Made by a program: the position numbers and the translations under genes. Positions 53,308-62,364 of a DNA stretch of 64,000 bases are shown here, piece after piece. The DNA is from Exobasidium rhododendri (Eukaryota; Basidiomycota; Exobasidiomycetes; Exobasidiales; Exobasidiaceae): contig CP110631.1 of the NCBI GenBank assembly GCA_026210745.1, forward strand, positions 2,108,001 through 2,172,000, in the 5' to 3' direction. The notes beneath the pieces were generated by a model. The model worked only from the letters and a program-made list of their open reading frames with translations, was not told the origin of the DNA and searched no databases. How positions within the stretch are numbered: the stretch's first letter is position 1; each line of letters opens with the position of its first letter.

Positions 53308-56300
53308 ATGAATATTACGAATTCGTACGACATGAACGACTTGGCCAGTCTAGCTTCGAGTGCTCGAGGTGAGTCAACTTGCCGCAACGCCTCTCTCATT
53401 GTAACGCTCGAGCAAGATATGGATCAAAACACGGAGGAGATCGAACAATCTGGAGGGAGTGGAGCAGGACTCAGCCCAGTTCTACCACCGGTCGAGGTCA
53501 CCTGCCGAATTCCTCCCAGTGAGCACCTCGAGTTCGAGACATGCTCACCTACCACACCCCGCCCCCGGAACAGACACGCGCGAGACGTGAGAACAGAGGG
53601 TGACGCTGTACTGCTTCGGACTCCACGCAAGCTGAAGCAAGACAGGTCATCGAGTCTTAGTATTCTTGCCAGAAATCGAATGTTGGCAGCTACAATCCGT
53701 ATTAGTAGCTCTCCCACTCGATGCTCTCCAAGTAAGCGCAATTCTCCTTTCTCATCCTCTTCGCCTAGTCGCACCCTTTATGAGGAAAGACGGACAAGGG
53801 ATTGCTGTGACACCAAACGACCTGCTCGTCGCCGATCCCGAACATCGTCTGGTACAAGCACCATCACGGAAGGTCTTGCTTGCACTACCATGCAATGCGA
53901 AGAAGACGTCGACTTTGACGATGTTGTCTCTATAAAATGCCAGAAATTGAGCCGGAATGTCTGCAGTAAGCAAGACGAAGACGTCACCATTTTTGGACTC
54001 TCGGCACTGCAGATAGTCAAGGCTGGACTGAGCAAATGCAATCCTCTCTTGAAGTCCAATTGGCTGGGCTCAGATCCTTGCAAAGCAGACGCATCGATGG
54101 GTATGATGGTCGAAGATTCGGAGAAGAGCACAAGTCAGCAACGAGGCCATCGACGGTCGAAGGCTTCCGAAAATGTCACTAAACATGACCCCGCCTGTAT
54201 TGATCTGCAAGGCAGACCGACACCACCGCACGCTACGTTTATCAGATCACCACCTCTCACTGCCAAGGAAGACGGTTCAAGATTGACTCCGGTGAATTCA
54301 CCTGCCTTGAATGCATGTCTTCCCTCAACTCTGGGTCCTGCTTTCACAGAAGATCCGTCGCTTGGTCGAATGGGAAGTGCTGCAGTTTGTAGACCAGCTG
54401 CAGCTCGAGCAGGAAAGGGAAGGACTTCTCTTGCCTACCGTTCTTTCCCGGACACTCGCCATCAATCTCCCAGCTCTCGTGCCTCTCTCTCATCAAAGCG
54501 TATCAAGAAGACGGCATCTCCTCCTCATCCTCCACGCCTTGCTCTGAGTGGGGCCAAGACCATTCTGAGTGATGATAGCTTTCTCCACCTCAGTCCCATG
54601 GCAGTCTCCACGCCTTCCTTACGATTTGGCGGCCTCGGTATCGTCTGTCTGTCCAAGTCCGATGTAAAGACGAAAGAATTACAGACATCGTCGTCCTATC
54701 CTTCGGGCCGGAAGGGGAGTGGCAGCTCGATTACCTCACTATCGATGTGCCCGGACTCTCCAACATATTCCATTGCCAGCTCTGTACCCAGTATCGTTGT
54801 GACCCCTCCTGCCGTTCTTGCTCCCCGTTTGATGCCGGAAAAGAGCTTACAGCGGGTGCAGCGAGAAGGAGTGCTGTTGGAGTATGTCGAGCAAACTGCA
54901 AAGCAGAGTATGGACTTCGCTCGCTCAAACGCACTACCAAATGACAGCAAGCAAAAACTTCTCAACGTAAAGCATGACGACGAAGAAATCCCACACCTAC
55001 GAGCCATCGATACGACGTACATGCCACCACCAGCGCCTCCCTTTGAGGATGCGCTTACACCGAGCAAAGCAGACTATGAAGCTCGCTTGCGAGAAGACGA
55101 GAATGGTCTGGCTACGTTCAAAGTTGCCGTCGACGCTCTCTTGTCGGAATACTTCGTCTTCCGCACAGTGGGCCGTACTTGGCGACTTGCCGGTCAGATG
55201 GTGACCCTGCTCCAGCGTGTGATGGATCCTCACGTCTGCGAACACGACAACCCTAGCAACGAAAGCACACCAGATCGGGGATTTTCAGCTGCTTCGTGGG
55301 ATCAAGAACTTCCAGATATGTGCATACCGAGTCTACGTGCACAAAGGTGGATCGGAGAAAGAAGGGTGCCGGTGGAGTGGGCCGCTGACAAGCTGCACGA
55401 GATGATGAATCTCGTCATGGAACACGTCGTCACAGGCATGGTCGCTCTCGTCACGGACGATCGTGCTCCGTACGAGACACCTGCAGCACTGGCCTACCTC
55501 TGTTTGAGTATCCAGAACGAGCTGCCTCTGCTGATCAATCTCCACTACCGACGAAGCAAGACGTCGTCGTCCTCCACGAGAGGAACGCAATCGCCTACTA
55601 CCCCCTCCCCAATGAGTGAGTGGATCAGAGTGTGTGGTCTTGCTCATGGTCCCCCGATGCAAGAATCGCACGACACTAGGCGGCACAACGCGAGAGCAAT
55701 TCAAGGCGGAGAGGCGCCCGATGAAGCTTCTTGGGCTCGTATTCTACGTGAGGTCAACCCTGCGACCATCTTCCTGACGATCCTCCGTCGCACCATTCAG
55801 AATGCCTACGAGAAGGGGGAGACTATTCGAGCCAAGGCAACCTTGCTCGCCGTTCCTCCCCCACGCAAAGGCAGTCGCAAGCGATGGCAGGCTGCAAACG
55901 CCGAAGTGAACGCCCTCAAGGCACTCAAGGATCAAGACAGATCCCAAGTGACTCGTGGTGTGATTACAGAGGCAGAATTCCGCAAGAGGGAAAGAAGAAG
56001 AGCGGCGATTGGCAGTGCAAAAGACATCTTTGCTGTGTTCTACTTTGTGCGCTTGGTGGGTGAATTGTATGCTTCTCGGGTGATTGGAGTGTCTGTCATC
56101 CGACAGTGGTTGCAGCGCTTTTTCTTCAACACAGTTTATCATGGTGTTCCCTCCTCGTACGAATTGGAAGCAGGTTGCGCTTTGTTGATCACTGTCGGTG
56201 CAGCGCTAGACCGAGAAGCTGGAATCATACAGTCACCAAAGAAACGACCGGGCCCTTTCTCCTCACCGCAGACTGAGTCGGAAGCATCCAACTCACTGGC

Positions 56301-56724
56301 ACACGTCGATCGACACTCGAGCACATCGATGGGAGGTCCCTCGTTGGCTGCTAGAGCCGCCACCCTCTTCGATCGAACCGACAATGTACCTGCCAACCAT
56401 TGGATCCTCGTGAGTCCAAAGGTAGTGAGGGAGATGCACGCCAGCTGTAGTCCAAATGGAATCTTGCTCAAGGACGTTCATGAAGGAGCCAATGGCAACA
56501 AAGATTGTGGCACAGCCGACAGAGCTATTGCAAAGAGAACAATCACCGCAACGATGGCAAGACTGCGTGAGATCCTCGCTATTCGAGAGGTCGACTCGGA
56601 AGGCAAGGTGTGGTGTCGAGAAGTGATTGGGCTACGCAGTCGTGTCTGGCAGCAAGGAGAGAGCAGTTCTTGCCAAAAGATCATCTCGCTACGAAAGTTT
56701 CAGCGGGACTTTTGGGGTTCCTGA
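53308..56724 (+). CDS. MIF4G-domain protein (eIF4G-like, divergent)
   Basis: A 1,139-residue protein in one exon from ATG 53308. The first 500 residues are Ser/Arg/Pro-rich and disordered. An MIF4G-like HEAT domain begins near residue 590 (ATFKVAVDALLSEYFVFRTV), is interrupted by a charged helical insert and is clearest at 904-1110: AKDIFAVFYFVRLVGELYAS, YELEAGCALLITVGAALD, ATMARLREILAIREVDSEG, CREVIGLRSRVW. MIF4G domains bind RNA helicases such as eIF4A and act in translation initiation, decay or splicing. I see no eIF4E-binding or RS domain that would make it eIF4G itself, so it is called only by domain. An upstream ORF (MSCTMT) ends in an ATGA overlap with the start codon. Confidence 0.7.
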   Translation: MNITNSYDMNDLASLASSARGESTCRNASLIVTLEQDMDQNTEEIEQSGGSGAGLSPVLPPVEVTCRIPPSEHLEFETCSPTTPRPRNRHARDVRTEGDAVLLRTPRKLKQDRSSSLSILARNRMLAATIRISSSPTRCSPSKRNSPFSSSSPSRTLYEERRTRDCCDTKRPARRRSRTSSGTSTITEGLACTTMQCEEDVDFDDVVSIKCQKLSRNVCSKQDEDVTIFGLSALQIVKAGLSKCNPLLKSNWLGSDPCKADASMGMMVEDSEKSTSQQRGHRRSKASENVTKHDPACIDLQGRPTPPHATFIRSPPLTAKEDGSRLTPVNSPALNACLPSTLGPAFTEDPSLGRMGSAAVCRPAAARAGKGRTSLAYRSFPDTRHQSPSSRASLSSKRIKKTASPPHPPRLALSGAKTILSDDSFLHLSPMAVSTPSLRFGGLGIVCLSKSDVKTKELQTSSSYPSGRKGSGSSITSLSMCPDSPTYSIASSVPSIVVTPPAVLAPRLMPEKSLQRVQREGVLLEYVEQTAKQSMDFARSNALPNDSKQKLLNVKHDDEEIPHLRAIDTTYMPPPAPPFEDALTPSKADYEARLREDENGLATFKVAVDALLSEYFVFRTVGRTWRLAGQMVTLLQRVMDPHVCEHDNPSNESTPDRGFSAASWDQELPDMCIPSLRAQRWIGERRVPVEWAADKLHEMMNLVMEHVVTGMVALVTDDRAPYETPAALAYLCLSIQNELPLLINLHYRRSKTSSSSTRGTQSPTTPSPMSEWIRVCGLAHGPPMQESHDTRRHNARAIQGGEAPDEASWARILREVNPATIFLTILRRTIQNAYEKGETIRAKATLLAVPPPRKGSRKRWQAANAEVNALKALKDQDRSQVTRGVITEAEFRKRERRRAAIGSAKDIFAVFYFVRLVGELYASRVIGVSVIRQWLQRFFFNTVYHGVPSSYELEAGCALLITVGAALDREAGIIQSPKKRPGPFSSPQTESEASNSLAHVDRHSSTSMGGPSLAARAATLFDRTDNVPANHWILVSPKVVREMHASCSPNGILLKDVHEGANGNKDCGTADRAIAKRTITATMARLREILAIREVDSEGKVWCREVIGLRSRVWQQGESSSCQKIISLRKFQRDFWGS

Positions 56725-57331
56725 GGAGGCGTATCATTCAGACAGAAGAGAAGCGCAGCAAAGATTTAATTTGTAAATTATTTGGCATGACCAGCATCGC
56801 ATGTGCATCTACCAGCCCCCCGCCCCACCTCTCCTCTACACACCAGCATACCAAAACATCAGCATCGCATCAATCGGCAAGTGAAGGCTGCCATTACTAT
56901 CAATTACCTATAATATCATCAGCTTTTACCAGCGCTGCACTGCCTTCACCAGTGTGGCTTCATCTCAATGTATATCTCGGACGTAACCTACATCGCAACT
57001 AATCCATCCTCCCTCCTCGTCTATTCTGTCTTGTATCTTCTCCGGTCTGGGCCGTTAAGTACACGGCAATCTGATGTATTCAATATTTGCAGCGCTGACG
57101 ATAAGGATGACACTGCTCTTCTGTCCTCTTAAAGTGTGCGCAGGGCATTGCAACCGGCTTAGAAGCATCTGTGGCATATGTGTAAACGACGTCGTTCTGA
57201 TCCTCGTCGCTCGAGAATCAGCTAAAAAGTCTTGGAAGACATAGTCCATGCCTCACTGTGTTGCCCCTCTCCTACACTGCCTCGAGTGAGGTGACAGCGA
57301 GGACTTGGACGACCGTGGACACTTCTCTTTC
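56725..57331. other. Intergenic, 607 bp
   Basis: 3' region of the MIF4G gene. Pyrimidine-rich, with no convincing gene on either strand. Confidence 0.45.
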
Positions 57332-57651
57332 CTAAGCCTCATCCTCTTCATCTCTTCTGTTCCGATCTTTGTCGTCGTCCCCTCCCTTCTTTTGCTTCAT
57401 CTCGTTGCTAGCTCCAGATGCGTCTACCTCTGCACCGCCTCCCAGCAGTGACGTTTCCGTGGCAGGCGACAGTGTCCTCACCCGTCAAGCTCTTGTCAAG
57501 CATGCCTTCACGGCCTTCAAAAGGTAAGGTCGGTTCCATAGCAGCCAAATACTGAGCATCACCAAGAACGTACTGGCAAGCACACCAATCCGCAAGACTT
57601 GCCGGACGCATCGCAAGCAAGACTCGGACACGGAGACTAGTAGTCATGACC
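57332..57651 (-). pseudogene. Orphan membrane-protein C-terminus with in-frame TGA
   Basis: The minus frame 57332-57651 encodes a hydrophobic helix (VLASTFLVMLSIWLLW), a basic segment (YLLKAVKACLTRA), TGA at 57485-57487, and then RVRTLSPATETSLLGGG. It ends with an acidic and basic tail (MKQKKGGDDDKDRNRRDEEDEA at the very end, abbreviated) at TAG 57332-57334. The sense on both sides of the TGA suggests a former CGA codon, or readthrough. No start codon or upstream exon is visible because the frame abuts the 3' end of the next secreted-protein gene. I read it as the truncated end of a membrane-protein gene; the family is not recognised. Confidence 0.35.
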
Positions 57652-58161
57652 AACAAATCTGGGCGAACGATGCAGCTTGGCTTCCTCGTACACCTTCTGT
57701 CTTGCCATTCTCGTCTCTGCTTCCAATTCGCTCTTTATGCTCAAGGCGCTTCTACGATGACTGTTGACAATGACATCGTACTGCGGGCGCGTTAACTTCT
57801 TCATTGTGAATTCTGCCAGTGCTACGAGTGGTTTGATCCTGTTGTCCCGAATCTCTTCACGGCGTCTTCTTATGACTTCTTTCGCCGCTCTCATCTCGGC
57901 CAGACTCGCTTGCAGGTGGGTCGTGCTACTGACTGGAGATCGACGAGCAAGAGTCGAAACTTCCTTTCCTTTTATATTGTTAATGGTGGTGGTGGTCAGT
58001 GGGGCTACAGCCCTAGCTACGCTTAGAGTAATAGGCTCATGAAAGGCGCTCTGTAGTGCCTGTATCGAAGAGGACGACGATCGAGTGAGTGCAGCGTGAC
58101 AGGTGTACATCCGTGCGAATCCAAGGCACGCCCAAGAAGAGACAAAGAAGATCACCTTCAT
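57637..58161 (-). CDS. Small secreted protein, LARRSP family, member 1
   Basis: A 174-residue predicted secreted protein in one exon. Signal peptide at residues 1-23 (VIFFVSSWACLGFA). A propeptide-like stretch ends in a Kex2-type dibasic site, STLARR|SPVSSTTH. The mature part is a charged helical region of about 100 residues (LAEMRAAKEVIRRRREEIRD, LTRPQYDVIV, MARQKVYEEAKLHRSPRF) with no Cys in the mature part. The same layout recurs at 63104-63613 and in the broken copy at 62365-62871, so this is a local family. An element shared with two other cluster genes (TTGGACCGGCCAGAGTATC) lies 108 bp upstream. The family is not one I recognise; an effector role is inferred from size, secretion and clustering. 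Confidence 0.75.
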   Translation of the reverse strand: MKVIFFVSSWACLGFARMYTCHAALTRSSSSSIQALQSAFHEPITLSVARAVAPLTTTTINNIKGKEVSTLARRSPVSSTTHLQASLAEMRAAKEVIRRRREEIRDNRIKPLVALAEFTMKKLTRPQYDVIVNSHRRSALSIKSELEAETRMARQKVYEEAKLHRSPRFVGHDY

Positions 58162-58998
58162 GATCTAATTGCGAGATGTGGATTTAGAGCGGTGAATGGC
58201 TGTATGTCGCTGCGTAAAGATGTGGCTCAGAAGTGATGAGAATGATCTTCTTGCGTACGATCTACCTCTTGGACCGGCCAGAGTATCAGGCAAGGTAGGA
58301 CACGCTTCACAAGAGCTGCTTACAGGATGGGACAGAAGGGGAGTGAAAGAAGTGCCTCTTGTCCGTCTCTTCAGTGCTCGATTCAGCCGCATAGCGACTA
58401 AATCTCATACGCTCCCTCTGAGCACCGAGGTTGCGCCGTTCCAAGATGTGCGTTACGCCCGGCCTCAAAGCCTCAGCGATACAATACCGAGGAATTGTGC
58501 CGGAAGCCGAGTGCTCGCCTAAGCTCAGATATCACAGAGCAGAGTGATGGGAGGTAGGGACAGACTCGCACTCAATACGAGTGCCTTACCTTGTGAATGT
58601 ACCGAATGGCTTAGGCCACTCGAGAGCACTGCTGATGCTATGATCCGACGGCGAGACAGCTCAAGTAGGAGGCCGCAAATTGAAGAAGTACTCGGTCTGG
58701 CTGAATTGGATTCTACTGCGGCCTACTCGTCCACCTCAGAAGACGAAGAGTACTCCATTACAAGAAATGCACTTGGAGAACGAGAAGGCCGGAGCCTGAC
58801 ACCGTGTCGTACTTCTCTTTGCCACTTCTTCTACACTCCTTCTTAGCCAGCCTATATTCGTAAAGAGAAAAAAGCATGCCAATTCAGCGATCGGTGCGTC
58901 TTCACTATCTATTCAGCGAGGTGTCCTTTTTTGTTTCTCCCCAGCTGATAACATAGCATCGCCAGGTCAAAGGAGGGAAGCAAGCAGCTTCCTCTCCC
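58162..58998. other. Intergenic, 837 bp
   Basis: Upstream side of the minus-strand secreted-protein gene, with the shared cluster element at 58269-58287. A plus-strand frame at 58544-58846 (100 codons, Ser/Arg-rich) is open but has no recognisable feature, so I do not call it. Confidence 0.4.
58269..58287 (-). promoter_or_regulatory. Shared cluster element, copy 1
   Basis: TTGGACCGGCCAGAGTATC on plus, 108 bp upstream of the secreted-protein ATG at 58161. Near-identical to copies at 60401 and 61709. Confidence 0.55.
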
Positions 58999-59370
58999 AT
59001 GTCGAGCCCCTCTCGTGCTCAGACGGACAAATTTACTGTCAGTGAGTCAGGGGACAGAGAAGGAAGAAAAGAAATTAGGCTGTGAGGTTGGTGGGACTGG
59101 GCTGTGAGGCTGATAGGACTGTGCTGTCCGGCAGAGGAAGAAGCAGAGCTCGAGGTCGCCATCTACGAATTAGCTCGAAGGAACATGCCCGCTCTCAAGG
59201 CACTCATGAAGAACGGAGACAGACGGACCTCCAACCAGGTGAGAAAGGCATACATCAGCGTCAACTTGTGCATGATATGAGTAGCTGAAACGCGACAGCG
59301 GATCGGGTAGCTTCAGATGAAGATCAAAGCTTGGCAACGAAATTCGGCCAAGGTAGCAGACTCCAAGTAG
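58999..59370 (+). CDS. Small three-exon gene, unknown function
   Basis: A 68-residue protein model from exons 58999-59041, 59135-59238 and 59311-59370. The introns (93 and 72 bp, GTGAGT...GGCAG and GTGAGA...GGTAG) keep phase. The protein starts MSSPSRAQTDKFTVKEEAE, continues VAIYELARRNMPALKALMKN and ends NQLQMKIKAWQRNSAKVADSK (broken here by the second intron after Asn-Gln). It is helical and basic with no signal peptide. The RTSNQ-LQMKIKAW pattern faintly recalls a Myb/SANT helix, but I do not assign it. It is the only plus-strand gene among the minus-strand secreted-protein genes. Exon 2 is the best-supported part; exon 3 depends on the acceptor chosen. Confidence 0.5.
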
Positions 59371-59598
59371 CAACGCACTCTCTGGAGCTGAAAGTAGAGC
59401 AAGGATGGGATCACGCACTTGTCGATGGCAATAATGTAAAGGGTGAAAGACTAGGGAAGGAGAATTCGAGACCAACTTGTGTGTGCTACTTCATTCGTCG
59501 TCCTTGCATTGTGCGTGAATGAGAAAAGTATGACAAGAAGACGACATCGACGATGAGATCAAGTAGACATACAGGTAGGAGGTAGCAAAGTTAAATTT

Positions 59599-60324
59599 CT
59601 AGTACCATTGTCGATGGTAGTCATGGTACTGCGGAGGATGGCCTTGAGCAGGGTAGAATTGAGGAGGGTAGGCTTGGGGAGGGTAGGCATGGGGAGGATA
59701 GGCCTGAGGAGGATAGGCCTGGGCAGGATAGGCTTGCTGGGGATAGACAGCATAAGGGTTGAATTGATTGGGATAGGCAGGGTTCGGTAAAGCTAGCTCT
59801 TGGCCATGGTAGGCTTGTTGTTGGTGTGGATTATTGTTGTTGTTTGTCTCATTCGGCGGAACGTATGGCACAATGGCCAATTCTTGACCAGTCGTTGCGC
59901 TTTCACGCCGTGCCCCTTGTTGAGTGGTACGGTTTCTTCTACTCGATCGGCTTGGGCCAGCATTACTCGTACCTGATGAAGGAAGAGCCGGTGGTATCTC
60001 AGGAGGCGTGTCCCCCTTGTACAATCCCATCAATTCTCCGTTGACGTAGTGTTTCTTGAAACCTTTGTATGTAGACTTCCCACGTCGAGCAAAAGGTGCA
60101 TCTTTATCTTCTTCTACATCTTCTTTGGCCACAGATGGTGACTTGTTCGTACGGACATCCTTCATTTCAAGACTTCCTTCAGAGTGTTTACCCAAAGATA
60201 AACCTTTCTCTCCGTTTCGGCCTTGATGAAGCACTTCGGTCGAACCAACGGGCAGAGCCTGAGCTTGCAGAGAGACAAAGGAAAACAGGATCGAGAGGGT
60301 GACGAAAGCGCTAAGTTTCATCAT
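59599..60324 (-). CDS. Secreted protein with Pro/Tyr-rich repeat tail, member 1
   Basis: A 241-residue predicted secreted protein in one exon. Signal peptide at residues 1-23 (LSAFVTLSILFSFVSLQAQA), then a propeptide ending at a dibasic site, APFARR|GKSTYKGFKKHY. A short conserved motif VNGELMGLYKG follows; the neighbour at 60849 has the equivalent DGELVGYERN. The middle is Ser/Arg/Asn-rich. The last 70 residues are repeats of AYPPQ type (YPQQAYPAQAYPPQ, then AYPPHAYPPQ), ending QYHDYHRQWY. Pro/Tyr/Gln-rich tails of this kind occur in cell-wall or surface proteins, and Tyr could allow cross-linking; both are inference. The shared cluster element lies 77 bp upstream. Paralog of the next gene. 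Confidence 0.75.
   Translation of the reverse strand: MMKLSAFVTLSILFSFVSLQAQALPVGSTEVLHQGRNGEKGLSLGKHSEGSLEMKDVRTNKSPSVAKEDVEEDKDAPFARRGKSTYKGFKKHYVNGELMGLYKGDTPPEIPPALPSSGTSNAGPSRSSRRNRTTQQGARRESATTGQELAIVPYVPPNETNNNNNPHQQQAYHGQELALPNPAYPNQFNPYAVYPQQAYPAQAYPPQAYPPHAYPPQAYPPQFYPAQGHPPQYHDYHRQWY
59640..59755 (-). repeat. Tandem AYPPQ-coding repeats
   Basis: Imperfect 15-18-bp DNA repeats (GGATAGGCCTGAGGA type on plus) encode about seven copies of [QH]AYP[PA][QH] in the secreted-protein tail. Likely to vary in copy number between strains. Confidence 0.75.
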
Positions 60325-60848
60325 GACGCTTCTTTAAAAGGGTAGCTAGGGGGCTAGTTGGTTGTATGGCGACGAGATGGAAGGGGTACGAATACTACTC
60401 TGGACCAGCCAAAAGTATCGCAAGATGGAACCGGATGAGAATGAAAGTGGACGAGGAAGAAGAGAATAGAGCTTTAAGGCTCCCGAAAGGCCACTCTTTA
60501 TAGCCTGCACCTTGGGTCAATTACCATCCTCAAGACTGACAGAGATGCGAGCAAGACAGAGCAATCTAACAGGATAAGCACAGCATGGCATGAGGCTGTC
60601 TCAGGTATTTCGGTCATATTTCGATGTCAGGCGCCACAGACGATATCAGAGATGCTTGGCAAAATCGTCTGTGTAGTATTGGGCTGAAGTGTTGGCTAAC
60701 GTGCCAAGACATTTTACTGACCTGCGAAGCTGTGCTGTACACTATATGAACACAGAATAATGGGAGATGACTATTGATGCAAAGCGATGATGTGGCTTAC
60801 ATGCAGGTGGCACGCCGTGTCTCGCGAGGCAAGGAAAGGGAGAGCACT
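60325..60848. other. Intergenic, 524 bp, within secreted-protein cluster
   Basis: Upstream of the 59599-60324 gene and downstream of the 60849-61676 gene. Holds the shared element at 60401-60419; no gene is seen. Confidence 0.5.
60401..60419 (-). promoter_or_regulatory. Shared cluster element, copy 2
   Basis: TGGACCAGCCAAAAGTATC on plus, 77 bp upstream of the ATG at 60324. One substitution and one inserted A relative to the other copies. Confidence 0.55.
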
Positions 60849-61676
60849 TTATTGGTAGTGCTCGTGATGGCTATACGGTTGGTGGTACGGTGGATAAGCG
60901 GGATAAGCAGGATAAACGGGATAGTTGGGATACCCAGAGTGGGTACGAGAAGTAGCACGAAAGGAGGGAACCACACCACTTTGCAGTGAGTCTCTTGTGT
61001 TCTCCATGTAAGCATTGGCTGTGTGCATTGCAGCACCTCGTACGACCCCTGAATTTCGAGGAAGGACTGCGAATTGGCCTCCATTTCCCTCCCCGGGAAT
61101 CATTAGATTACCAGCAGCATAAACAGTGCCAGTTGCAGCACCTGCTACGCCTGCAGTGCCGATTGCTACGGCTCGACCCACTTGCCGTGCTGCTCGTTCC
61201 GATATTGATCTACTGCGACGATGACTCCGCGGTACTCGTGGAGGCTCTTGCACTGGTTGACCCCAGACTGTGTTGTCCTCGATTAGCGGCTCTGTTTCAC
61301 GTTCTGGCGAGGAAGGCTGAATGACCTCTGCGGAAGAAGGGTTTCGTTCGTATCCCACCAATTCGCCATCGCGATATATTGGAGTCATATCAGGCGATCT
61401 GGACCGACTAGATTCACCATTGTTCATCCCAAAACAAGCCTTGAATTTGCGTGACAGGCCACGGCGGGTGAGAGTTTCTTCCCTTTCTCCTGCGTCCTCT
61501 GCCGCGGATGGGGGTGAGGTGGAGGGGGTGCTTCGATTTACATCGGGCACTTTAGACTGAAATTCGCCCTCGCCATATCCTGCGGAGGTGCTTGAGGTGC
61601 CAGCAGGCCGCCCTTGAACGTGAAGAGAAGCGACGAAAAGCAAGAGGGAGAGTGTGACGAATCCTGCGAGCTTCAT
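60849..61676 (-). CDS. Secreted protein with Pro/Tyr-rich tail, member 2
   Basis: A 275-residue predicted secreted protein in one exon. The signal peptide (KLAGFVTLSLLLFVASLHVQG) closely matches that of the neighbour at 59599 (KLSAFVTLSILFSFVSLQAQA), supporting common origin. A dibasic site follows the propeptide, TLTRR|GLSRKFKACFGM, and DGELVGYERN matches VNGELMGLYKG of the neighbour. A Gly/Ala-rich helix-like stretch (AVAIGTAGVAGAATGTVYAA) in the middle could contact membrane. The C-terminus is Tyr/Pro-rich (YPNYPVYPAYPAYPPYHQP). The shared upstream element is only 33 bp before the ATG, so either the transcript starts very close or the element lies in the leader. Tail and core differ strongly from the paralog, consistent with fast evolution. 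Confidence 0.75.
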   Translation of the reverse strand: MKLAGFVTLSLLLFVASLHVQGRPAGTSSTSAGYGEGEFQSKVPDVNRSTPSTSPPSAAEDAGEREETLTRRGLSRKFKACFGMNNGESSRSRSPDMTPIYRDGELVGYERNPSSAEVIQPSSPERETEPLIEDNTVWGQPVQEPPRVPRSHRRSRSISERAARQVGRAVAIGTAGVAGAATGTVYAAGNLMIPGEGNGGQFAVLPRNSGVVRGAAMHTANAYMENTRDSLQSGVVPSFRATSRTHSGYPNYPVYPAYPAYPPYHQPYSHHEHYQ

Positions 61677-62364
61677 TCTTGTTTGATACTGACTCTATCC
61701 TACTTGCTTTGGACCGGCCAAAGTATGTTCAGTGCGGAAGAAGGGAAGAAGAAAGGATAAAAGGGACGAGAGCACTTGGCAGGCCACTTCAGTTATAACT
61801 ACCATGTAAGACACCACTCCTACACACAAGCAGATACAAGAGTAGATAGTACCAGCACAGCATGGCGTCGGCTGCTCTCATCATGGTCTCGGTCGAAGGT
61901 CGTTTACTTGGCGTGGTGGTATTGCTCGACCAGACTGTGCCAAGCATCATTCTTTAGTTTCAGCAATTCTGCCTATAAAATTGGCTGCAGAACAGAACGG
62001 GTTTTTGCCAAGGAACATCGGCGTAACACGAGCTCTGTAGAGTCCAGCTATCGTGGCAGTGCGAGAAATCAAAGGGAAATCAGATTGGCAGGCTCATATG
62101 TATACACCTAGAAAAAGCGAGAGGGCGTCTGTGAGGCGTCTGCATCACGGACAATTTCTTTTCTTTTTGATCAGAGACGTAGTAGTATCGGTAAGCTTGC
62201 AAGCGTAGTAAGAAGACGGATAGGGGATCTGCGAGTCAACGAATGCACCGAACATAGGAGGAAAAGAGACAGCGCTAAGACTGAGGTCAAATTATTCAAG
62301 GTAGCTGTGACTTTTACAAGGGGCGACTCTACAGCATTGATGCGCATCATCACCCTTTCAGATC
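61677..62364. other. Intergenic, 690 bp, with a possible relic
   Basis: Contains the shared element at 61709-61727. A minus-strand frame at 62171-62353 encodes a hydrophobic stretch (SVLALSLFLLCSVHSL) directly followed by TRRSPIRLL, like the signal peptide plus RRSP joint of the LARRSP family. It then ends in a stop after 60 codons; it may be a decayed family member. Confidence 0.35.
61709..61727 (-). promoter_or_regulatory. Shared cluster element, copy 3
   Basis: TTGGACCGGCCAAAGTATG on plus, 33 bp upstream of the ATG at 61676. Confidence 0.55.

Noticed and set aside
58544-58846. 100-codon plus-strand frame between secreted-protein genes
   Set aside because: No signal peptide, motif, splice support or similarity to neighbours.
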